NCBI RefSeq assembly: GCF_004365175.1
Contig: NZ_SOCE01000001.1
Location: 235,154-299,153, forward strand
Source of the DNA: Kribbella voronezhensis
GTDB taxonomy: Bacteria > Actinomycetota > Actinomycetes > Propionibacteriales > Kribbellaceae
DNA length: 64,000 bases
Direction of reading: 5' to 3'
In this document: positions 43,339 to 53,575 of the stretch, piece by piece
Position numbering within the stretch: position 1 is the first letter of the stretch
Layout of the letters: every line of letters starts with the position of its first letter
The notes under the pieces: generated by a model
Database searches by the model: none
Told to the model about the DNA's origin: nothing
What the model saw: only the letters and a program-made list of their open reading frames with translations
Translations under genes and position numbers: made by a program

Positions 43339-43998
43339 GTGCCCGACAAGATCCGCGTGCTCGTCGCCGACGACCAGACCCTGGTCCGGACCGGCTTCCG
43401 GGTGATCCTGGAGGCCGAGGGCGACATCGAGGTCGTCGCCGAGGCCGACACGGGGACGGCGGCGATCCGGCAGGCCCAGCTGGTCAGGCCGGACGTGATC
43501 CTGATGGACATCCGGATGCCTGAGCTCGACGGGCTGTCCGCCACCGAGCAGATCCGGCGGCAGCCGGACCCGCCGACGATCATCGTGCTCACGACGTTCG
43601 ACCAGAACGAATACGTGTACCGCGCGCTGCGCGCCGGCGCGGCCGGTTTCCTGCTCAAGGACTCCCCGTCGAGCCGGTTGATCGCGGCTGTGCGGGCAGC
43701 AGCCACCGGGGACTCGCTGATCGAGCCCGCGATCACCCGGCGACTGGTCGAGCGCTTCGCCGAGCCCGTGCAGCCCCAGGGACTGCCGTCCGAGCTCGCA
43801 ACGCTGACCGAACGCGAACTCGACGTCCTTCGGTTGCTGGCGCGCGGACTGTCCAACGCCGAGATCGCCGCGGAATTGGTGGTCGCCGATACGACGGTGA
43901 AAACGCACGTCGCCCGGGTGCTCACCAAGCTCAACGTCCGCGACCGCGTCCAGGCGGTGGTAGTCGCCTATGAGACCGGCTTCGCCAACCGCGGCTGA
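43339..43998 (+). CDS. NarL/FixJ-family response regulator
   Basis: This 219-aa response regulator has receiver residues DD near positions 10-11 (VADDQTLVR), a phospho-acceptor Asp near 55 in VILMDIRMPELDG, Thr in VLTTFDQNE, and Lys in FLLKDS. The C-terminal LuxR-type HTH contains LTERELDVLRLLARGLSNAEIA and TVKTHVARVLTKL. The GTG at 43339 sets the frame. It diverges from the three sensor genes and is probably phosphorylated by the intact kinase at 40289-41437. Its targets likely include the intervening 156-bp promoter region. Confidence 0.93.
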   Translation: MPDKIRVLVADDQTLVRTGFRVILEAEGDIEVVAEADTGTAAIRQAQLVRPDVILMDIRMPELDGLSATEQIRRQPDPPTIIVLTTFDQNEYVYRALRAGAAGFLLKDSPSSRLIAAVRAAATGDSLIEPAITRRLVERFAEPVQPQGLPSELATLTERELDVLRLLARGLSNAEIAAELVVADTTVKTHVARVLTKLNVRDRVQAVVVAYETGFANRG

Positions 43999-44148
43999 AC
44001 GACCTGGCTGCGCAGGGATTGCTGGAGGTCCCGCGACCAACGTTCGCGGGTGGTGGGTTCGCGGTTGATCACCTCGCGAGGCGGCGGCGTACGTCGGGTG
44101 AGCGGCCTTGCTCGGCCAGGCGGACGGCCTCGGTGGCTGCCCGGGCCT

Positions 44149-44559
44149 TTACCGCTTGGTGTCGTAGCGGCTGACCACCGTGAGTTTGCCGTCGGGTGAG
44201 GGGGTCAGGATGACGGATTCACCTGGGTCGCAGTTTTTGCCTGAGGGCTCTCGGAGGGTCAGGTCGCGGATCTCGTAGGACTGCACGATCCGGCCGGCCA
44301 CTGCGACGTCGAGGCGCAAGGTGGCCGGGAGGTCTGAGTGTGAGGCCATCGAAAAGCGCTGGCCCAGGCGGGCCAGCGCGAAAAAGTCATTGCATTGGTC
44401 GTTCCTGCAGGTTCTGAGCATGGCGGTTCTCGGCTGCAGGCTGGTCACGTCCACCTGCACCGGCGGTGGCGACGGCTTGCAAGCCACGACATTGTCCCGG
44501 CAGCCCGACAGCGAAATCACGCAAACCGCGATCAGTGCCGCCGCCCAGCGTCCCACCAT
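44149..44559 (-). CDS. small putative lipoprotein
   Basis: This 136-aa protein has a short signal peptide and lipobox LSGC at residues 17-20, so it is probably lipid-anchored outside the membrane. Four further cysteines (ACKP, TCRNDQC, NCDPG) could pair as disulfides in a small beta-rich domain of about 100 residues. I recognise no family. It lies between the response regulator and polA, on the same strand as polA but separated from it by the polA terminator hairpin, so it is probably transcribed by itself. Confidence 0.62.
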   Translation of the reverse strand: MVGRWAAALIAVCVISLSGCRDNVVACKPSPPPVQVDVTSLQPRTAMLRTCRNDQCNDFFALARLGQRFSMASHSDLPATLRLDVAVAGRIVQSYEIRDLTLREPSGKNCDPGESVILTPSPDGKLTVVSRYDTKR

Positions 44560-44644
44560 GGCTCCCCATCCGTCGTCTGTATCCGAAGGACGCGTGGACC
44601 GCCGCTTCCGTTGCAGGCAACAGCAAACGGGCAGGTGGAGAATT

Positions 44645-44667
44645 GCCCCCGGCGGCGGGCCGGGGGC
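44645..44667 (-). terminator. polA terminator hairpin
   Basis: A 9-bp GC-only stem (44645-44653 with 44659-44667) lies 28 nt after the polA stop. A second, similar GGCCGGGGG tract follows nearby. Confidence 0.65.
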
Positions 44668-44694
44668 ATCCCGGCGGTGGGCCGGGGGATCCCG

Positions 44695-47433
<2,739 letters not shown>

Positions 47434-47534
47434 GTAGAGACTCTAGTGGACCCCGCCGACAGTTCTGACACGCGCACGCGAGGGCTCACGTAGTCTTCGA
47501 AATGACACATCGCGAGAGCCCGAGGAGACCCGCT

Positions 47535-47963
47535 GTGACCGACGAGAACGCTGCCGCCGAGCTACCCGCGGGGATGCTGACCGAGGGCACACTGCTCGAC
47601 CTGATGGGCATCGTCATCACCGAGGCGAGTCCGGAGCGGATCGTCGCGACGATGCCGGTCAAGGGCAACGTCCAGCCGTACGGCCTGCTGCACGGCGGCG
47701 CCTCCTGCGTACTGGCCGAGAGCCTCGGCTCGATCGGCTCGGCACTGCACGCGGCCGCTTTCGACAAGGTCGCCGTCGGGGTCGACATCAACGCCACCCA
47801 CCACCGGGCCGTCCGCGACGGCGTCGTCACCGGGGTGGCCACGCCGATCTACCTCGGCCGCACGACGACGACGTACGAGATCGTCATCACCGACGAGCGG
47901 GACAAGCGGGTCTGCACCGCCCGGATCACGTGCCAGCTGATTCAGGCTCCGCCGGGATCCTGA
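47535..47963 (+). CDS. PaaI-type hotdog-fold thioesterase
   Basis: This 142-aa hotdog thioesterase has YGLLHGGASCVLAESLGS carrying the catalytic Glu, a GVDINATHHRAV strand and GRTTTTYEIVITDER. It would hydrolyse an acyl-CoA such as a phenylacetyl- or hydroxybenzoyl-type thioester. The GTG at 47535 follows GAGGAG at good spacing. An in-frame ATG at 47502 lies only 5 nt after a TAGTCT element and could instead give a leaderless start adding 11 residues. The gene diverges from polA and overlaps the convergent GNAT gene by 38 nt. Confidence 0.88.
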   Translation: MTDENAAAELPAGMLTEGTLLDLMGIVITEASPERIVATMPVKGNVQPYGLLHGGASCVLAESLGSIGSALHAAAFDKVAVGVDINATHHRAVRDGVVTGVATPIYLGRTTTTYEIVITDERDKRVCTARITCQLIQAPPGS

Positions 47964-48570
47964 GCTCACTCGCCGCGTACGCCGGATCGTCGGTCAGCGG
48001 CGACCTGGTGGCCTGCGCGCGCCGGGCGATCACCGAACGGCGCGACGACAGCAGGGCCAGGAGATTGGGGGCGTGCTCGGCAGCCAGCCGCCGCCGTACG
48101 GTGTGGGTGCTGGCGAACCGCAGTACGCCGGCCTGCCCCAGCCCGAGCCGGGCGAGGAACCTGTTCGCCTCGCGGGCCACCGCCGGCGCCACGACGGCGA
48201 GATGCGGGCAGTTCTCGTGCTCGGCCCAGCCGGCCGCCTCGGCGATCAGTGCCTTGCCCAGGCCGTGCCGGCGGGCGTGGTCGCTGACATGCAGGTACTC
48301 CACTGTCACCGTGACCTCTTCGTGCAGTGGACTGATCGGCGTCTGCCGCAAGTACGCCATCCCGCCCAGCCGGCCGTCGATCTCCCCCACGACGAGCCGT
48401 CCGAACGCATCGTTGCTCTGCCGGGCGATCGACGCCCGCGCCGACTCGGCGGTCGGCGCTGCCAGCAACCGGGACTGATGTCCGGTACCGGCGGCCATCT
48501 CCCGCCACAGCGTCACCAAGGCGTCCGCGTCGTCCGGGCGAGCGTCGCGCACCTCGATGAGTGGTGCCAC
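47926..48570 (-). CDS. GNAT-family N-acetyltransferase
   Basis: This 214-aa protein has a GNAT core at about residues 5-150, with the acetyl-CoA loop in HARRHGLGKALIAEAAGWAE, a good Q/R-x-x-G-x-G/A match. The last 60 residues form a basic extension outside the core. The GTG at 48570 is chosen because an AGGAGG site sits 5 nt upstream; an ATG 57 nt further up lacks one. Its 3' end overlaps the thioesterase gene. The substrate is unknown. Confidence 0.85.
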   Translation of the reverse strand: MAPLIEVRDARPDDADALVTLWREMAAGTGHQSRLLAAPTAESARASIARQSNDAFGRLVVGEIDGRLGGMAYLRQTPISPLHEEVTVTVEYLHVSDHARRHGLGKALIAEAAGWAEHENCPHLAVVAPAVAREANRFLARLGLGQAGVLRFASTHTVRRRLAAEHAPNLLALLSSRRSVIARRAQATRSPLTDDPAYAASELRIPAEPESAGT

Positions 48571-48729
48571 GTCGGCCTCCTGGTCTGGTCCACCCCCGAG
48601 GTGAACAGGACGGGCAGATACGCTCATCCCCGCGCAACAGTAGGGCTTCCGGGGTCACTTGCAAAGCTGTGACTCGCGCACCTTACAGCCCCCACACCGG
48701 CAGTCACAGCCGGCGATCGGAGACCAGGT

Positions 48730-49470
48730 TTGTTCATCGGAATCGGGACAGTCGTGAACGTCGCGACAGTCCTCACCGGTTCGGTGCTCGGAGTGCTCAT
48801 CGGCCACCGGCTCAGCCAGCGCACCAGAGACCTGGTCACCGACGCGCTCGGCCTGGTCACCTTGCTGATCGCCATCACGTCCGCACTCACGGTCGGCGAC
48901 AAGGCTCTGAGCGACGCGGTCGGCGACAGCGCGCCCGTACTGATCGTCCTCGGCGCGATGCTGATCGGCGGCATCACCGGCTCGCTGCTCCGGATCGAGC
49001 AGCGACTGGAGGGCGTCGGCGCCTGGATGCAACACCGCTTCAGCCGCGGCGACGGCGAAAGCACCTTCGTCGAAGGCTTCGTGTCGGCATCGATGGTCTT
49101 CTGCGTCGGCCCCCTGACCTTCCTGGGCGCCCTCTCCGACGGCCTGGGCCGCGGCGCCGACCAACTCTTCCTGAAGTCCGTCCTGGACGGCTTCGCCTCC
49201 ATCGCCTTCGCCGCGTCTCTCGGCTGGGGCGTAGCCGCTTCCGCGATCGTCGTCCTGGTCGTCCAAGGCTCGATGACGGCGGTCGGCGCCGTCCTCGGCG
49301 ACGTACTCCCCGACGCCCACGTCACAGCCCTGGGCGCCACCGGCGGCGTACTCCTCATCGGCGTAGCCCTCCGCCTCCTGAAACTGAAACAGATCGCCGT
49401 AGCCGACCTCCTCCCCGCCCTCATCGTCGCGCCCCTGCTCGTCCAACTGCTTGTCGTCGTACGCCGCTGA
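48730..49470 (+). CDS. DUF554 integral membrane protein
   Basis: This 246-aa protein has about seven helices. It opens FIGIGTVVNVATVLTGSVLGVLIG and carries FVEGFVSASMVFCVGPLTFLGALSDG and GGVLLIGVALRLL, which are the signature blocks of the DUF554 (YdfK-like) family. A TTG at 48730 gives the full first helix; the ribosome site is weak. The function of the family is unknown, with transport suspected from topology. It is followed by the repeat array and faces the liv operon. Confidence 0.88.
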   Translation: MFIGIGTVVNVATVLTGSVLGVLIGHRLSQRTRDLVTDALGLVTLLIAITSALTVGDKALSDAVGDSAPVLIVLGAMLIGGITGSLLRIEQRLEGVGAWMQHRFSRGDGESTFVEGFVSASMVFCVGPLTFLGALSDGLGRGADQLFLKSVLDGFASIAFAASLGWGVAASAIVVLVVQGSMTAVGAVLGDVLPDAHVTALGATGGVLLIGVALRLLKLKQIAVADLLPALIVAPLLVQLLVVVRR

Positions 49471-49550
49471 CTTCCCCGGCCTACGCACCGAAGAGCCCCA
49501 CCGCGCGGCAGTACGAGGCGACCTACGAGAACGCCTAACCACCAACCCTT

Positions 49551-50215
49551 GATGCCGACAGCAACCACTGCACAGTTGCCGAGCAGCGGCGCAGGAGCTG
49601 CGTGGGTGTACGGCGAGTTGCATGCTGACGCCGACCTGCAGCAACAGCTGGCCGCCCCCACCGGTCCTTTGCGCCGACAGAAACCACAGCGCAGTCGCCG
49701 AGCTACGACGCAGGAGCAGCGAACCCATGGCGGGTAGGAGCCGCGACGCAGGAGCTGCGTGGGCGCACGCGAGTTGCATGCCGACGCCGATCTGCAGCGA
49801 CGGCCAACTGCACCAACCGGCCCTCCGCGCCGACAGCACCACAGCGCAGTCGCCGAGCTGCGACGCAGGAGCAGCGACCCAGGGCGGGAGCCGCGACGCA
49901 GGAGGTGCGTGGGCGCACTAAGCCGCAGCTCGACGCCAAGAGCAACCACCGCGCAGTCGCTGAGCTGCGACGCAGGAGCAGCGACCCAGGGGTGGGCGGG
50001 AGCGGCGACGCAGGAGCTGCGTGGGTGCATGAACCCGCACCCTCGACACCATCAGCAACCACCGCGCAGTTATCGAGCTGCGACGCAGGAGCAGCGAACC
50101 CGGGGCGGGCGGGAGCCGCGACGCAGGAGCTGCGTCGGTGCATGAACCCGCACCCTCGACACCATCAGCAACCACCGCGCACTCACCGAGCTGCGACGCA
50201 GGAGGTGGGTGGGGG
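49551..50215. repeat. tandem array of six imperfect ~105-156-bp units
   Basis: This gap of about 810 bp between convergent genes is filled by six tandem units starting near 49551, 49671, 49827, 49932, 50045 and 50158 (lengths about 120, 156, 105, 113, 113 and a truncated 58). Each complete unit except the first has an AGCAACCACCGCGCAGTCGC-like head and two copies of GACGCAGGAG; the array has ten such copies, some imperfect. They form two small hairpins: GCTGC-N9-GCAGC and GACGCA-GGAGC-TGCGTC. Units 4 and 5 are almost identical with a 113-bp period. Unit 1 looks like unit 2 with about 36 bp deleted between the two internal 10-mers. Most unit lengths are not multiples of three, so the open frames across the array are not genes. 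Confidence 0.88.
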
Positions 50216-50223
50216 AAATGCCG

Positions 50224-50260
50224 AGAGCCCCGGTCCGCAAGATCGGCGGATCGGGGCTCT
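50224..50260 (-). terminator. liv operon terminator hairpin
   Basis: A 15-bp stem with one G-T pair (50224-50238 with 50246-50260, loop of seven) begins 20 nt past the livF stop and separates the liv operon from the repeat array. Confidence 0.85.
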
Positions 50261-50280
50261 TGGCAACTTGTACTGCGTGC

Positions 50281-50997
50281 TCAGTCTTCGCCGAGGTAGG
50301 CCTTGCGGACCTCGTCGTTGCTGAGGAGTTCCCGGCCGGTGCCGGAGAGGACGATCTTGCCGACCTCCAGCACGTAGCCGTAGTCGGCGCGCTTCAACGC
50401 CGCCTGGGCGTTCTGTTCGACCAGCAGGATCGTCGTACCCTGCTTCTGCAGTTCGGTGACGGTCGACATGATGCGCTTCATCATGATCGGCGACAGACCC
50501 ATCGACGGCTCGTCCAGCATCAGCAGCTTGGGCTTGCTCATCATCGCTCGGCCCATCGCGAGCATCTGCTGCTCACCACCGGAGAACGTGCCGGCCGGCT
50601 GCTTGCGCCGCTCTCCCAGGATCGGGAAGAGGTCGTACGCCGCGTCGAGGTCGGCGCGCACCGCCGCGTGGTCGTTGCGGGTGAAGGCACCGAGTCGCAG
50701 GTTCTCCTCGACCGACAGCCGGGGGAAGATCCGCCGGCCCTCGGGTGAGTGTGCCAGCCCCATGGTGACGATGTCGTGGGCCGGCACCTGGTCGATCCGC
50801 TGACCCTGGAAGAGGATCTCGCCGTACGTCGGGCGCAGCAGCCCCGAGATCGTCCGCAGGGTCGTCGTCTTGCCGGCACCGTTGGTACCGATCAGCGAGA
50901 CGACCTGCCCTTGTTCGACGGAGAAGCTGATCCGCTTGACCGCGACGATCTTGCCGTAGGCAACTTCCAGGTCCCTGATCTCGAGCAGCGCGGTCAT
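50281..50997 (-). CDS. livF: branched-chain amino acid ABC transporter ATPase LivF
   Basis: This is the 238-aa LivF ATPase. Walker A is GTNGAGKTTTLRTISG, the signature SGGEQQMLAMGRAMM, and Walker B LLMLDEPSMGLSP, followed by the His loop VEQN. With LivG it powers uptake of Leu, Ile, Val or related substrates. It is the last gene of livKHMGF, overlapping livG by 4 nt, and is followed by a strong hairpin. Confidence 0.95.
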   Translation of the reverse strand: MTALLEIRDLEVAYGKIVAVKRISFSVEQGQVVSLIGTNGAGKTTTLRTISGLLRPTYGEILFQGQRIDQVPAHDIVTMGLAHSPEGRRIFPRLSVEENLRLGAFTRNDHAAVRADLDAAYDLFPILGERRKQPAGTFSGGEQQMLAMGRAMMSKPKLLMLDEPSMGLSPIMMKRIMSTVTELQKQGTTILLVEQNAQAALKRADYGYVLEVGKIVLSGTGRELLSNDEVRKAYLGED

Positions 50998-51872
50998 GCC
51001 TTGCCCTCCTCTTCGGCCACGGTGGTGTCCTGGACGCGGGCCTCAGTGACGTCCACGTCCTCGTCGTCGTCCTCACCGGTACCGATGTAGGCCTCGATCA
51101 CCCGCGGATCCGACTGCACCTGACCCGGCGTGCCCTCGATCAGCGCCTCGCCGCGGACCAGGCAGAGCACCCGGTCGCAGAGGTTGAAGATGAACCGCAT
51201 GTCGTGCTCGATCACAACTACGGACAGACCCGAGTCGCGGATCTTGAAGATCAGGTCGCTGGCCTGCTTGGTCTCCTGCGGGTTCATCCCGGCCGTCGGC
51301 TCGTCCAGCAGGATGAGCTTGGGGTCGGTGGCCAGCGCCCGGGCGATCTCGAGCCGGCGCTGGTCGCCGTACGGCATGTTGCGGGCCAGGTGTTCGGCCG
51401 ACCGGCCGAGTCCGACGAATTCGAGCAACTCCTGGGCGCGCGCCCTGGTGGCCGCCTCCTCGCGACGGAACTTGGGCCCGCGCAGGATCGAGGTGATCGC
51501 GCCTGAGCTGGTCCGGCAGTAGCGCCCGACCATCACGTTCTCCAGCGCGGTCATGTTCGCGAACAACCGGATGTTCTGGAAGGTCCTTGCCATCCCGGCC
51601 CGGACGACGGCCCGCGGCTTGGGTGGCAGCGGCGTACCGGCGAACCGGACCTGTCCGCTGGTCGGCTTGTACAGACCGGTCAGGCAGTTGAAGAACGTCG
51701 TCTTGCCGGCCCCGTTCGGGCCGATCAGGCCGACGATCTCGCCCTCGCGGACGGTCAGGTTCACGTCGTTGACCGCCAGCAGACCACCGAACCGCATGGT
51801 CACCCCGGAGGCCTCCAGCACCGGCTGCCCGATCGCGCGCGCCGGGTTCGCCGCCGCTTCCGTGATCGTCAT
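50994..51872 (-). CDS. livG: branched-chain amino acid ABC transporter ATPase LivG
   Basis: This is the 292-aa LivG ATPase. Walker A is GPNGAGKTTFFNCLTGLYKP, the signature region YGDQRRLEIARAL, Walker B LILLDEPTAGMNP, and the H-loop VIEHDMRFIF. The C terminus carries an extra acidic tail of about 30 residues (GEDDDEDVDV), which is longer than usual. Its start overlaps livM by 4 nt and its stop overlaps livF by 4 nt, so all four membrane/ATPase genes are translationally coupled. Confidence 0.95.
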   Translation of the reverse strand: MTITEAAANPARAIGQPVLEASGVTMRFGGLLAVNDVNLTVREGEIVGLIGPNGAGKTTFFNCLTGLYKPTSGQVRFAGTPLPPKPRAVVRAGMARTFQNIRLFANMTALENVMVGRYCRTSSGAITSILRGPKFRREEAATRARAQELLEFVGLGRSAEHLARNMPYGDQRRLEIARALATDPKLILLDEPTAGMNPQETKQASDLIFKIRDSGLSVVVIEHDMRFIFNLCDRVLCLVRGEALIEGTPGQVQSDPRVIEAYIGTGEDDDEDVDVTEARVQDTTVAEEEGKA

Positions 51873-53575
51873 CTCGCCTCCTCGACCAGTTCGCTCTCGA
51901 TGGCCACCGCGAGCTCCTCGTCCTCTTCGTGGAACTCCAGCTGCCTGCGTCTGCTCGCGACCAGTCCCTCGGGACGGAACCGCATCATCAGCACCAGCAG
52001 CAGACCGAACATCAGCAGCCGGTACTCCGAGAAGAACCGCAGCTTCTCCGGCAGCAGCTTCAGGATCGTTGCTCCGAGCAACACACCCGCGATGGTGCCC
52101 ATACCGCCGAGCACGATCGCGGCGAGCAGGAACGCCGACTCCAGGAAGATGTACTGGTCGGGGCTGACGGCAACGTCCTGGTGCGCCTTGATGGTGCCGG
52201 CCAGGCCGGCCAGGAAGGCGCCGATCGCGAAGGCGAGGATCTTCAGTCCGAAGACGTTGACCCCCATCGCTTCGGCGGCCTTCTCGTCCTCCCGGATCGC
52301 CACCCAGCCGCGGCCGATCCGGCTGTCGTTCAGCCGGGAGAAGACCAGGATGACGAAGCCGATCAGGAGCAGCAGCAGGAAGTAGTAGTTGGAGAAGCGG
52401 CCCAGCTCGATCCCGGCGATCGTGTGCGGGTCGCCGAAATTGAACCCACCGATCTGCAGCTCCGGGATGCCGGGGATGCCGTTCGGGCCGTTGGTCAGCA
52501 GCGGGCCGTTGGTGCCGTCCAGGTTGAACATCGTCAGCCGGAAGATCTCACCGAAGCCCAGCGTCACGATCGCCAGGTAGTCACCGGAGACCCGCAGCGT
52601 CGGCGAACCGATGATGAGGCCGAGGGTGGCCGCCGTACAGGCACCGAGCAGGACGACGATCGGGAACGGCGGGTGCCAGTTGATCGTCGCGAACGCCGAC
52701 TCCGACAGCATCGCGGCGACGTACGCGCCGGAGCCGAGGAAGGCGATGTACCCGAGGTCGAGCAGACCGGCCAGGCCGACCACGATGTTCAGGCCCATCG
52801 CGGTGGCCGCGAAGATCAGCACCTGGGTCGCGATCGACATGTTCGCGTCCGAGCCGTTCTGGGTGAACGGGAAGAAGAACGCGACCACGAACGCGGCCAG
52901 CGTGAGTACCTTCTTGTGCCGCTGCGCGACGTGCCCGAACCAGCTCAGCGTGCCGGTCCGGAACATCACGACGACGACCGTCGCGAAGAAGGCCAGGCAG
53001 ATGATGAACGACCAGGCGTCGGTCAGTCCGAGCGCGTACGCCGCGCCGAACAGGATCGCCGCCATCGTCACCGCGATCGCCAGGATCTCGGCCCAGCCGG
53101 CCACTCTCGCCTTGCTCAGGTCGTTCAGTTGGGGCAACGGCAGCAGCCGCGAGCCGACCAGCAGCAGGATCGCGCCGGCCAGGCTGATGTAGGCACCCGG
53201 GTCGACGTTGATCAGGCCGTCGGACTCGGTACCGATCGCAACCAGGATCAGCACCATGTAGAGCGTCAGCCCGATCCCGAACGCCCGCAGACCGAGCGCC
53301 GAGTCGAGCCAGGGACCGATCTTGGTGGTCAGCGGGCCCTTGACCGCGAGCAGCAGGATCAGCGAGAGCACGGCCCCGATGATCGTCAGCCGCTGCAGGC
53401 CGCCGGGGTTGCCGACGATCGAGAGGTCCCCGAGGATCTTCCGGTCGTAGCTCCAGGACAGGAAGGAGCCGACGATCAGCAGTACGACGCCGGCGAGCCC
53501 GAGCGGCCAGGCCGCCCGGTTCTCCGCCGGCCGCGCCACGACGCTGTCGGCCGGCTGGGTCTTTACCTCACTCAT
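51869..53575 (-). CDS. livM: branched-chain amino acid ABC transporter permease LivM
   Basis: This 568-aa permease has a conserved LivM core at about 230-545: helices with the GLAGLLDLGYIAFLGSGAYVAAML signature, GSPTLRVSGDYLAIVTLGFGEI, and an EAA-like loop RIGRGWVAIREDEKAAEAMG. The N-terminal 220 residues add about six extra helices absent from the compact E. coli protein, as in several actinobacterial LivM proteins. It pairs with LivH as the inner-membrane channel. It overlaps livG and livH by 4 nt each. Confidence 0.93.
   Translation of the reverse strand: MSEVKTQPADSVVARPAENRAAWPLGLAGVVLLIVGSFLSWSYDRKILGDLSIVGNPGGLQRLTIIGAVLSLILLLAVKGPLTTKIGPWLDSALGLRAFGIGLTLYMVLILVAIGTESDGLINVDPGAYISLAGAILLLVGSRLLPLPQLNDLSKARVAGWAEILAIAVTMAAILFGAAYALGLTDAWSFIICLAFFATVVVVMFRTGTLSWFGHVAQRHKKVLTLAAFVVAFFFPFTQNGSDANMSIATQVLIFAATAMGLNIVVGLAGLLDLGYIAFLGSGAYVAAMLSESAFATINWHPPFPIVVLLGACTAATLGLIIGSPTLRVSGDYLAIVTLGFGEIFRLTMFNLDGTNGPLLTNGPNGIPGIPELQIGGFNFGDPHTIAGIELGRFSNYYFLLLLLIGFVILVFSRLNDSRIGRGWVAIREDEKAAEAMGVNVFGLKILAFAIGAFLAGLAGTIKAHQDVAVSPDQYIFLESAFLLAAIVLGGMGTIAGVLLGATILKLLPEKLRFFSEYRLLMFGLLLVLMMRFRPEGLVASRRRQLEFHEEDEELAVAIESELVEEAR

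Noticed and set aside
42640..44040. A 466-codon reading frame extending the sensor-only gene upstream
   Set aside because: Its upstream half is antisense to the response regulator gene, which has full domain motifs. The ATG at 43182 with a ribosome site gives a protein that aligns with its paralogue.
43999..44148. Pseudogene remnant on the minus strand after the response regulator
   Set aside because: Two adjoining frames look coding-like (REVINREPTTRERWSRDLQQ and AATEAVRLAEQGRSPD), but the stretch is only about 150 bp and I cannot name a parent gene.
48624..50143. Long open frames across the repeat array encoding Arg/Ser/Cys/Ala-rich proteins
   Set aside because: Frame changes from unit to unit because unit lengths are not multiples of three. 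There are no ribosome sites, and the composition is that of GC-rich repeats.
49551..50215. CRISPR array
   Set aside because: The repeats are long (105-156 bp), imperfect and contiguous. There are no unique spacers of regular length and no cas genes nearby.
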